DNA from: Candidatus Gastranaerophilales bacterium
Lineage (GTDB): Bacteria > Cyanobacteriota > Vampirovibrionia > Gastranaerophilales > Gastranaerophilaceae
Assembly (NCBI GenBank): GCA_944326495.1
Contig: CALVEE010000215.1
Span: forward strand, 1 to 8,862
DNA: 8,862 bases
Direction of reading: 5' to 3'
In this document: positions 1 through 7,300 of the stretch, piece after piece
Position numbering within the stretch: position 1 is the first letter of the stretch
Layout: each line of letters starts with the position of its first letter
Notes under the pieces: generated by a model
The model's database searches: none
Seen by the model: the letters and a program-made list of their open reading frames with translations, nothing else
Told to the model about the DNA's origin: nothing
Program-made: the position numbers and the translations under genes

Positions 1-24
1 AAGTCTGCCGATTCCGTCTGTCAT
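1..24 (-). CDS. 5' end of an unidentified gene running off the left edge
   Basis: Only eight codons lie in the window, reading MTDGIGRL from the ATG at 24-22, so the product cannot be identified. The start is well supported: on the minus strand AAAAAGGAGT (40-31) is a strong Shine-Dalgarno with seven bases between GGAG and ATG. Further upstream is a sigma-28-like promoter (89-63), which suggests a flagellar, chemotaxis or co-regulated product. The first residues resemble those of the large protein starting at 4361 (MTGNIGEV): both read MT, two small or polar residues, then IG. The gene is divergent from tolC. That it is a real gene is likely; its function is unknown. Confidence 0.7.
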
Positions 25-62
25 TTTTCTACTCCTTTTTCATTCTTTTCTTTGTAATATAT

Positions 63-89
63 ATAACGGCATTTTTTTTTCAAACTTTA
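63..89 (-). promoter_or_regulatory. sigma-28 (FliA/SigD)-type promoter for the left-edge gene
   Basis: On the minus strand TAAAGTTT (89-82) is followed by 11 bases and GCCGTTAT (70-63). The known sigma-28 consensus is TAAAGTTT-N11-GCCGATAA, so the -35 matches 8 of 8, the -10 matches 6 of 8 and the spacing is exact. Transcription would start around 56, giving a short leader with the ribosome binding site. A near-identical, gap-free copy lies before the gene at 4361. Assignment to sigma-28 is inference from the consensus. Confidence 0.75.
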
Positions 90-107
90 GGGTTTTAATG
101 AAAATTG

Positions 108-122
108 TTACAAATCTTTACA
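108..122 (-). promoter_or_regulatory. TGTAA-N5-TGTAA direct repeat upstream of the sigma-28-type promoter
   Basis: Read on the minus strand, TGTAA occurs at 122-118 and 112-108, one helical turn apart. The second copy ends 18 bases before the promoter's -35 box. The same repeat, in the same orientation and at the same 18-base distance, lies at 4269-4283 upstream of the other sigma-28-like promoter. Direct repeats with a 10-11 base period are typical of OmpR/PhoB-class response regulator sites, but the binding protein here is unknown. In AT-rich DNA the repeat alone would be weak evidence; the conserved position is what supports it. Confidence 0.45.
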
Positions 123-159
123 TATACGCCCGGATATATTATTTGTTTGAGCTCAGGGC

Positions 160-190
160 TTGACTTTTATTGTTAAAATATATTGATAAT
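160..190 (+). promoter_or_regulatory. possible sigma-70 promoter upstream of tolC
   Basis: TTGACT at 160-165 matches 5 of 6 of the -35 consensus. GATAAT at 185-190 matches 5 of 6 of the -10 consensus but with a long 19-base spacer; TTGATA at 183-188 has a 17-base spacer but a poor match. If active it would give tolC a leader of about 170 bases containing the hairpin element at 245-320. It competes with the leaderless-promoter reading at 358-363. Confidence 0.3.
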
Positions 191-244
191 GTGTTTTCAT
201 ATTTATATCTTTCCGGTTTTTACTTTTTTCTACAGGTTAAAATT

Positions 245-320
245 GCCCCCTCACCGCATCCGTAGTTTTCGGCTCACGCCTCAAACACGGCTGCTCCTCT
301 CCTGTAAGGAGAGGTAAGCG
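245..320. repeat. GC-rich double-hairpin intergenic element, probably a dispersed repeat
   Basis: This stretch is far richer in G+C than the AT-rich sequence on both sides. It holds two strong stem-loops. The first spans 260-290: CCGT, a bulged A, then GTTT pair with AAACACGG, and inside them GGC pairs with GCC (271-273 with 278-280) around TCAC. The second is a perfect 8-base stem, CCTCTCCT (296-303) with AGGAGAGG (307-314), around a three-base loop. The leading C-run plus CTCTCC/GGAGAG arrangement resembles the palindromic intergenic repeats scattered through many bacterial genomes. Only one copy is visible here, so its repeat nature is inferred. Confidence 0.5.
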
Positions 321-357
321 TCCTTTTTGTTAAAATAAATAATTTCGCTTTTTCATG

Positions 358-363
358 TATAAT
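358..363 (+). promoter_or_regulatory. -10 hexamer placed for a leaderless tolC mRNA
   Basis: A perfect TATAAT ends six bases before the tolC ATG. With usual -10 spacing the first transcribed base would be the A of ATG. No good -35 lies at 16-18 bases and no Shine-Dalgarno is present. The transcript may therefore be leaderless, unless it starts upstream near 190-200. Confidence 0.45.
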
Positions 364-369
364 TAATCT

Positions 370-1848
370 ATGATTAAGAGAGTATTGTGTTTTTTTGTAT
401 GCTGGATATTTTTGACTTCAAACGGAGTGTTTGCAATAGAACATGATGACGACTTATTTAAACCTGTTGAAATTAAGGCCGGAATGGAGCTTTCCGTATT
501 AGATTGCGTTGCAAATGCTTTCAAAAACAGTCCCGTAATCAGGCGCAGGAAGTACAATCTTGATATAGCAAAGAGTAATGTAGGGATTGCAAAGTCTCAA
601 TATTTTCCTGTAATCGGAGCGGGTGCCGGATTTTATAACGAAAATAATTCAGACAGTATATATTATAATACTCATTTCAGAGAACTGCCTAATGTAGGAA
701 TTACAATTAATAAAATGATTTGGGATTTTGGTAAAACAACAGCCTATGTCAGGATGGAAGAGTTTTATAAAATCGGAGCTGAATACGAATTTATGGACAG
801 CCTCTGCTCCACTTTATTTGATGTAAAAGAAAAGTATTATAAACTTTTAAGAGCAAAAGCTCTTGTGCAGGTTGAGGAAAATAATGTTGAAATTAATGAG
901 CATTTTGTAAAACTGGCAAAGAAAACTCCGGATAAAAAGACTGCCGAACTACAATTAAATGAAGCAAAAATAAGATTAATAGAAGCTCAAAACAATTATC
1001 TTAATTCCAAAGTTGATTTAAATAATTCAATGTATCTGGATAACCCTCCTGAATTTGGGATACAAAACACAAAGACTTTTAATTTTAATAATGATTATTC
1101 TTATAATTCATCACACGAGCCGGAAGAATTTAAGGGGTACAGGTTTTCATTTCCAAGAGAGGACGCGGTTCAAATGGCATATTCTAACAGCCCTGACCTG
1201 CAAGTTTTAATTTCTTCAAAAAAAGCAATGGAACAGTCGCTTTTATATATAAAACGAACCTACTTTCCGGAACTTTCTGCCAATGCAGGCTATGGATTTC
1301 TAAACACAAACCAGACTTCCAATAATAGTTTTCAGGTCGGTGTAAACCTTAACACTAACGTTAATCTTATGGAGCTGAAACATTCTATAAAAGGAGCAGA
1401 TGCACAAGTTAAACTTGCTGATAACGAGATTACACTTTTTAAAAAAGATTTGTTCTACGAAGTAAAACGCGCATTCAATAATGTAGATAAAGCCGAACGT
1501 GAAATACCGACTGCCCGGATGGCGGCAAAACAAGCCTTAGAGACTTTAAAACTTGTTGAGACGCAATATACATCTAATGAACTAAATTATATAGCCTTGC
1601 AGGATGCCAGAAAAGATTATATACATTCAGTTCAGGAGTATATAGAAAGCCTTTACGATTATAATATGGCGCTTATACAGGTTGAAATGGCAATGCATTA
1701 CCATATTGTAGATATACACCACAAGAGTGAACATGCAATGTGTTATCATTCAGAAGAAATTATTAATCACTTAAATGAAGTTCTTAATTGTGATGAAAAA
1801 GAAGTAAAGCTTAATAATGAGAAAAAAAGAAATAATGATGCGCTCTAA
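370..1848 (+). CDS. TolC-family outer membrane efflux protein
   Basis: This is a 492-residue outer-membrane channel of the kind that forms a trimeric barrel plus periplasmic tunnel for tripartite efflux pumps or type I secretion. Residues 1-22 are a signal peptide: KR, a hydrophobic core and a likely cut after VFA. Two related halves follow, opening with similar motifs, around 44-55 (DCVANAFKNSP) and 264-276 (EDAVQMAYSNSPDLQ). Each is followed by long helices and a YFP-plus-strand segment (78-90 and 298-310), as expected for the duplicated OEP fold. An in-frame stop at 364-366 makes ATG 370 the first possible start. There is no Shine-Dalgarno. Residues 443-474 form an unusual tail with seven His and two Cys, ending in a charged stretch. 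No membrane-fusion or pump gene lies nearby, so its partner and substrate are unknown. It converges on the operon ending at 1885, 36 bases away, with no clear terminator hairpin between. Confidence 0.92.
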   Translation: MIKRVLCFFVCWIFLTSNGVFAIEHDDDLFKPVEIKAGMELSVLDCVANAFKNSPVIRRRKYNLDIAKSNVGIAKSQYFPVIGAGAGFYNENNSDSIYYNTHFRELPNVGITINKMIWDFGKTTAYVRMEEFYKIGAEYEFMDSLCSTLFDVKEKYYKLLRAKALVQVEENNVEINEHFVKLAKKTPDKKTAELQLNEAKIRLIEAQNNYLNSKVDLNNSMYLDNPPEFGIQNTKTFNFNNDYSYNSSHEPEEFKGYRFSFPREDAVQMAYSNSPDLQVLISSKKAMEQSLLYIKRTYFPELSANAGYGFLNTNQTSNNSFQVGVNLNTNVNLMELKHSIKGADAQVKLADNEITLFKKDLFYEVKRAFNNVDKAEREIPTARMAAKQALETLKLVETQYTSNELNYIALQDARKDYIHSVQEYIESLYDYNMALIQVEMAMHYHIVDIHHKSEHAMCYHSEEIINHLNEVLNCDEKEVKLNNEKKRNNDAL

Positions 1849-1884
1849 CCGGCACCCGTATTTACTCTAAATAATCCTCAAGTT

Positions 1885-2355
1885 TTACATCAATTTATAC
1901 AGAAACATATGAACATAATAAGCGTACACAATTCCAAAAATTGCCCCGACAAATACTTGCAGAGGTGTGTGTCCCAGAAGTTCTTTTAACCGTCCGCCGG
2001 CTTCCTGCAAATCCTGTTTGTACAAATCCATAATAATTTTATTTAAACAGGCAGCCTGTTTTCCGGCTGCGCGCCTAACTCCTGCCGCATCATACATTAC
2101 AATAAATGCATAACCCAGAGCTATTGCAAACTCAATAGAGTCAAACCCGCGTATTAACCCTACTGCGGTAGATAATCCCATTACCCCCGCGGAATGCGAA
2201 CTCGGCATGCCGCCGGTTGTTATTAAGTGTCTCAAATCCAGAGTACGCTTCATTATTATATGCAAAATAAATTTTACTGCCTGCGCCAATACTATTCCTG
2301 AAAAAGCGACAAATATTACCTCGTATCCGGTGCCGTACATTTGTGAAAAATCCAT
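1885..2355 (-). CDS. Divergent PAP2 family (DUF212/YuiD-like) membrane protein
   Basis: This 156-residue integral membrane protein has the conserved blocks of the divergent PAP2 (acid phosphatase/haloperoxidase-related) family: GGMPSSHSA at 48-56, YDAAGVRRAAGKQA at 88-101 and LKELLGHTPLQVFVGA at 123-138. Hydrophobic segments lie around 13-35, 56-70, 74-90 and 132-153. Classical PAP2 enzymes remove phosphate from lipid phosphates or diphosphates; for this divergent branch the reaction is poorly defined. The start is clear: its ATG shares one base with the synthase stop (TAATG), and GGGAG lies six bases upstream inside the previous gene, so translation is probably coupled. Sitting next to a polyprenyl diphosphate synthase, as in Cyanobacteria, it may act on a prenyl diphosphate or phosphate; that is inference. 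It is the last gene of the operon. Confidence 0.9.
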   Translation of the reverse strand: MDFSQMYGTGYEVIFVAFSGIVLAQAVKFILHIIMKRTLDLRHLITTGGMPSSHSAGVMGLSTAVGLIRGFDSIEFAIALGYAFIVMYDAAGVRRAAGKQAACLNKIIMDLYKQDLQEAGGRLKELLGHTPLQVFVGAIFGIVYAYYVHMFLYKLM

Positions 2356-3224
2356 TATTTGCTCCCGATTCTTTGTGATAATTTATCCAATATTTCCTTA
2401 AAAATATCCGATTTGTACTTGTCTATTATACCATAACATTCTTTTATATGACATCTGAATTTATTTTCAGCCTCTTCTAGCCCGTAAAGCGAGACATACG
2501 TGAGCTTTCCGGAGTTTTTATCCTTACCTGCGGTTTTACCTAATTCTTCAAAAGAAGAAATTTCGTCCATAATATCATCATAGATTTGAAATGCTAGTCC
2601 GAATTTTTTTGCAAAATCATCAAATTCTTCAATAACATCTTCGTCTGCATTCGCGGCAATTGCCCCAATTCTGACTGCCAGCCTGAATAATACAGCCGTT
2701 TTATTAAGGTGAATGAAATCAAGAGTTTCTTCCGGTGTTTTTACTAATTTACCCCCTTCGGATTCAATATCTACAACCTGCCCTGCTATAAGTCCGTACG
2801 CTCCGGCAAATTTTGTATACTCATGCAAAATTCTTAAAACCTGTTCCGCTGTCAGACCGTTAGATTTTTCTATAATCAACTGCGGAGCAAATGTTAATAA
2901 AGCGTCTCCCGCAAGAACGGCATTAGCTTCTCCAAATACTTTATGATTGGAAGGTTTCCCGCGCCTGAAATCATCATTATCCATACAGGGTAAATCGTCA
3001 TGAATCAGACTCTGCACATGGAGCATTTCAAGAGCGCACGCAGCCGGCATTACATTATTTATATCCGCACCCAAAACTCTTGCAGTTTCAAGACACATAA
3101 CAGGTCTTAAACGTTTCCCCGGAAGCATAAGTGTATATTTCATAGCTTTAAAAATATCTTCCGGATAAACTATTTGAAGGTACTCATCTAAATGTTTGTC
3201 TATTAAGTTAATCAGTTCTTTCAT
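2355..3224 (-). CDS. Polyprenyl (geranylgeranyl/farnesyl) diphosphate synthase
   Basis: This 289-residue trans-prenyltransferase condenses isopentenyl diphosphate onto an allylic diphosphate in the cytosol, supplying precursors for quinones, carotenoids or bactoprenol. Visible motifs are GKRLRPV at 36-42, the first Asp-rich motif DDLPCMD at 76-82 with its two-residue insertion followed by NDDFRRGK, HLNKTAVLF at 172-180, the second Asp-rich motif YDDIMDE at 215-221, and GKTAGKDKNSGK at 229-240. Length and motifs fit bacterial IspA/CrtE. The residue five before the first Asp motif is Gln71, not the aromatic residue usual in farnesyl synthases. This points to a longer product such as geranylgeranyl diphosphate, though not decisively. 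The start is supported by AAGGA eight bases before ATG. It overlaps the end of rsgA by 17 bases and the next gene by one base, so it is the middle gene of an operon. Confidence 0.93.
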   Translation of the reverse strand: MKELINLIDKHLDEYLQIVYPEDIFKAMKYTLMLPGKRLRPVMCLETARVLGADINNVMPAACALEMLHVQSLIHDDLPCMDNDDFRRGKPSNHKVFGEANAVLAGDALLTFAPQLIIEKSNGLTAEQVLRILHEYTKFAGAYGLIAGQVVDIESEGGKLVKTPEETLDFIHLNKTAVLFRLAVRIGAIAANADEDVIEEFDDFAKKFGLAFQIYDDIMDEISSFEELGKTAGKDKNSGKLTYVSLYGLEEAENKFRCHIKECYGIIDKYKSDIFKEILDKLSQRIGSK

Positions 3225-4209
3225 TTTCTATGTCCTTATATATATTTTGTTTTAAAGTGTTTCTTGCGCTCTGTCGTTTTCTTGTACTGATTTTTACTGC
3301 CGTTTTATTATGTTTTTGTTTATGTGCTGTTTCGGTTTTCACCCCTTGATATTTAACCCGCTCTTTATATTCAAGAGCCTCTGAGACAAATTCTTTATAA
3401 CTCTGATATCTTGTCTCATCTATTTTATCAAGATTTTCTTTAACAGCACATCCACTCTCAGTAAGATGCAGGCAATCAGGAAATTTACACTCTTTTTTGT
3501 ATTTAGCGATTTCTTCAAATAACAAATCCAATTCATTCGGCATTAAAAAATCAAATTTCAGATTACTAAACCCCGGAGTATCTACAATTCTTGAATTCTC
3601 ATTAAGCGGAATAATTTCGGAGTGTCTTGTTGTATGCACCCCTCTTTGTGTTTTCTCACTGACGTTTTTTGTCCGCAGATTAAGCCCCGGACATACAGCA
3701 TTAATTAAACTGGATTTCCCTACGCCGGATGAGCCGCAGAGAACAGAAGTTTTCCCGCTTAAAACTTCTTTAAATTCTTCAATCCCATATCCTTCAAGAG
3801 CAGAAGTAAATAGGATATCATAGCCTAAAGGTTCATATATTGAAAAAACTTTTTCAATTATCCTGTCGTCCTCTGAAAGGTCGTTTTTATTGAAGCATAA
3901 AACAGTCTCAAGATTATAATATTTTGCAAAAGAAATATAGCGGTTTAGCTGTGTAAAGTTGAGTTCCGGCTCTTTTACCGCAGATATAATAATTATTCTG
4001 TCAATATTAGCAGCCGTTGGACGCGGAATATAATTCTTCCTTGGCAGGATTTTTTCAATCGCACCGTCTTGAAACTCCACAAAATCCCCGACATAAATCT
4101 TTTGTTTCTGTTTTTTTAAAACTTCTCTTATTTTACACTCGAAAATACTGTTATCAGAATTAACATAATAAAAATCCGAATGTATTTTAAAAATTTGTCC
4201 CAGCGCCAT
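3208..4209 (-). CDS. rsgA: Ribosome small subunit-dependent GTPase RsgA
   Basis: RsgA is a circularly permuted GTPase that checks late 30S subunit maturation; its GTP hydrolysis is stimulated by the subunit. The 333-residue protein has an N-terminal OB-fold region (about 1-60). Its G motifs come in permuted order: G4 NKND at 107-110, G5 TSA at 135-137, G1 GSSGVGKSS at 159-167, the switch QRGVHTTR at 188-195 and G3 DTPG at 210-213. The zinc site follows with Cys241, Cys246, His248 and Cys254. The C-terminal tail (about 285-320) is long and rich in Lys and Arg, fitting rRNA contact. No Shine-Dalgarno precedes the ATG. An extended -10 sits where a leaderless transcript would need it. It heads an operon with the polyprenyl synthase and PAP2 genes; no functional link among the three is evident. 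Confidence 0.96.
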   Translation of the reverse strand: MALGQIFKIHSDFYYVNSDNSIFECKIREVLKKQKQKIYVGDFVEFQDGAIEKILPRKNYIPRPTAANIDRIIIISAVKEPELNFTQLNRYISFAKYYNLETVLCFNKNDLSEDDRIIEKVFSIYEPLGYDILFTSALEGYGIEEFKEVLSGKTSVLCGSSGVGKSSLINAVCPGLNLRTKNVSEKTQRGVHTTRHSEIIPLNENSRIVDTPGFSNLKFDFLMPNELDLLFEEIAKYKKECKFPDCLHLTESGCAVKENLDKIDETRYQSYKEFVSEALEYKERVKYQGVKTETAHKQKHNKTAVKISTRKRQSARNTLKQNIYKDIENERTD

Positions 4210-4215
4210 AACAAA

Positions 4216-4224
4216 ATTTTACCA
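4216..4224 (-). promoter_or_regulatory. Extended -10 placed for a leaderless rsgA operon mRNA
   Basis: On the minus strand TGGTAAAAT (4224-4216) is an extended -10 (TGn plus a TATAAT-like hexamer). It ends exactly six bases before the rsgA ATG, so the first transcribed base would be the A of ATG. No Shine-Dalgarno and no good -35 are visible. The geometry is the same as at tolC. Confidence 0.45.
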
Positions 4225-4268
4225 CAAGAGTCCGCAAGAAAAAGGCTAATTTCTCAAGAACCGGATTT

Positions 4269-4283
4269 TGTAACATTTTGTAA
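4269..4283 (+). promoter_or_regulatory. TGTAA-N5-TGTAA direct repeat upstream of the second sigma-28-type promoter
   Basis: TGTAA occurs at 4269-4273 and 4279-4283, within a longer repeat of ATTTTGTAA with a 10-base period (4265-4283). It ends 18 bases before the TAAAGTTT box, exactly as the minus-strand repeat at 122-108 does before its promoter. A candidate activator site; no regulator gene is in the window. Confidence 0.45.
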
Positions 4284-4301
4284 AGAAAAACGCTAAAAAT
4301 C

Positions 4302-4328
4302 TAAAGTTTTCTGAATTTATGCCGTAAA
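4302..4328 (+). promoter_or_regulatory. sigma-28 (FliA/SigD)-type promoter for the large wall-hydrolase gene
   Basis: TAAAGTTT (4302-4309) is followed by exactly 11 bases and GCCGTAAA (4321-4328). Against TAAAGTTT-N11-GCCGATAA this is 8 of 8 in the -35 and 6 of 8 in the -10. Transcription would start about 4335, leaving a short leader with the AAAGGA ribosome binding site. It aligns without gaps to the promoter at 89-63, sharing CTAAAGTTT, ATGCCGT and, farther down, TACAAA. Confidence 0.75.
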
Positions 4329-4360
4329 TATTAGTACAAATGTAAGATAAAGGACAAAAA

Positions 4361-7300
4361 ATGACGGGAAATATCGGCGAAGTAAATTATAATAACTTTT
4401 CTGCTCAAAAATATGAAACTTGGCAGACAACAGAAAAAACTATTAACAGCCTGTTTGAGCGCAACATTATTTCTGAAGGGCAGAGAGATAAACTTATTCA
4501 AATGTATTTCCGCGGCGAGATTTCTTTCGGTCAAGACGGGCTTACGGAAGAAGAAGCTCTAAATTTTACTCAAGAAAACTTTAATGAAATAGAAAAGAAT
4601 TTATCAAACAGACAGCAGGATAAAACAAGAACACCTTATATAATTCAGCCGGGCGACACGCCTGAAATCATTGCTGAAAAGATGGGACTTACAGGAGCAG
4701 AGGCAAGAAATTTCGCAACAAAAATTAAGGCTCAAGCTATAAAAGATGGCATGTATTACCGCTATGGCTTCAAAAGCGGTGATATGATTGCCCTTCCAGG
4801 GGATTTTCAAGAACAAATTAACGGCATGATAGAAGATGGCAGTTATGCAGCAAGCGCCGAAGAAATAAACAGCACTTACCGTGCTATGAGGAGAGCTCAA
4901 GCCAGAAAAAAAGCAGCTGCATCACAGGCAGAGCCGGCACCCCCAAAAGTAAACCCAGGCGATACTAATGCGGCAAATAAGATAAAACAAGAGGCTATAA
5001 ATATTGTTACAAACTTACAAAAAAATGGTGCCGGTCTAAAAAATCCTGCTTTAAATCAAATTAACAGCAAAAACGTAACCTTTGTACTCTCTCAATATAA
5101 CCAGCGTACCGGCAGAAGCCTTGCTAAGGATTTGATTAATAACGGCGATAAATGGCTTAAGACTGTCAAAGATAAAATCTGCTGGCACCTTGCAAAACGC
5201 GCACAGGAGCTTAAGCTCAATGGAATTTATTATGGTGATTATTTAAAGTTAAAAGACCCCGACAAACTTTTAGACTGGATTAATAATGCTCAAGCCAAGC
5301 TTTTTGAAGCAGAAAAGAGGCATAATCCTGCTATTGGCAAAGTTTTAACTAATGACAAAAAGGTTCAAAAACAAAAGAATACAAAAGATATAAAAAGAAA
5401 TAGCCAAAAACTCGCATCAGATTTATATAAACAGATAGACGGACTTTCAAATGCTGACAATACAAGGCAGCTGCTTAATAAAATAACAGCAGAAAATGCA
5501 GCTTTTGTTGTATCCGAATACAAAAATCTTCCTAATAATAAAAACTCATTAGCCAAAGATATTGATGGTGAGTATGATCTTGATATTAATGATGTAAAGA
5601 CTTATATTTGCAAAAAACTTGTTACTCAAGCAAAGAACATTGGCTTGACGGGGATTTACTACGGCGATTATATGAAAATTAATGATATTGCAACCCTTGA
5701 AACCTGGATTGACAATACTGCCGCAAAAATAAGAGCCGCTATGGAAATGAATAATAATACTGCCCCGCAAACTAATAGTACAACAAATTCAGCAAAAGAA
5801 ACTTTGAGTAACCCGATATACAAAGAAGCAGGAGTAAAAAGTCTTGTTTATAGAAGGGATAAATCAGGTAAAATAATTGAGACCGTCTACTACTATAATG
5901 ATGGAAAAGTTGTAAAAGAATTTCAGGATCCTAAAAGAGGACGCGTAAGAGAACTTGTAAAAGAAGGTACACATAAAAATACCGAAAATACACGAATTAC
6001 AGAGGCTGTGCCAATGAAAATATCTCTGCCTCCTGACGCAAGTGATAATGCAAAAAAATTTGCCAGAGCATTAGAAGAACACAAGCAGGATTTAATGGCA
6101 AAACTCGGACTGGACAATGACACATATAACAAATTAGCCAGACTTGCTATGGCAATTGCAGAACAGGAAACTAATTTTGGCAATAACGGAGGTATGTACC
6201 GCAGCGGGAAATACGAAGCCGGCAGATTTTTACCGGATACATCCTTGCACGATTGGTCATACGGCCCGACACAAATAAAATTTGAAATGCAAAAACGCGA
6301 TGAATGGATTGCTGATAAATTTGAAAAACTTGGTTTGACAGAAGGAACACAGCTTTATGATATGAAAAACGCAGCTATGGCAACAATGGTTGTTTTAGCG
6401 CAAAATAACAGAATAATAAAGAATAATAAAAATTATCAAAAAGGTATAGAAGCCGCCAGAGACAGCGTCGTGACTATTGACGGCTGGGAGATGAAAAACG
6501 GACACCTTGAAAAAACATATAATACCAGACCTTTTGTAAACAAAGTGACAGATGAAGATGCGCTATGCTATTTCTGGAACGGACGCGGAGCCTGCATTAA
6601 AGACGGGACTATGGAGCCGGAAGCACTTGAATACACAAGAAATGTACATAAATATCTGGAAAAATACCAGATAAAAGAAGATAATGTAAAAAGAAATCAA
6701 GCAGTAAAGAGAAGTCAGGATAAAAAAATTGTTCAGAATTTTAAACCAATGGATAACAACGGGCCTATAGGTTCTATTGCGTTTATGCCAAATATGTACG
6801 GCTATAGTGATTTAAAAGACCAGAGCGACGAACTTGCCGTATTAAAAGAAAGCCTTAAGAAAAATACAAAAATCGACCAGCATTCAAAACAGTTATTAAT
6901 TTTATCTGTTCAGCATGGTGAAATAGGGTTTGAATTTGGACTTACAGCCAAAGAAGCAGATTCTTTAACCCAAAAAGATGTTGATATAATTTTATCCCAT
7001 GTATCGAAACTAAAAAATGCGATAAAAGCAAAAGACAAAAATATTAATTTTGAAGATGGAATTAATTCTGCAGAAGCCGGCAAAATGAAAAATAATTACG
7101 CACAAATGATTAAGGATGCTGAATTAGAATTTAAGAAAGAATATCTTGCCTCAAAAGCTCCGCGCGTAGCACTAAGTAATGTACCGTCAGAAAATCTTCT
7201 GGCTTCTCCTATGGATAATGATATAACATATTCAAGAAAGTCAGCAACAAGACGCGGCTTTGCCGGCAATATCTATGACAAAATTCCAGATGACGGTGTA

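Noticed and set aside
296..326. Hairpin 296-314 followed by a T-run, like an intrinsic terminator
   Set aside because: No plus-strand gene ends upstream of it in the window, the T-run starts ten bases after the stem, and the gene to the left is transcribed away from it. A dispersed repeat fits better.
1849..1884. Bidirectional terminator between the convergent tolC and PAP2 genes
   Set aside because: I found no stem-loop with a T-run in these 36 bases.
3497..3823. Plus-strand open frame of 108 codons inside rsgA
   Set aside because: It is antisense to the RsgA G1, G3 and zinc motifs, and its sequence shows no family features.
5384..5398. Extending the second module of the large protein upstream to residue 342
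   Set aside because: Residues 342-346 are part of a Lys/Asn-rich linker and do not align with the first module.
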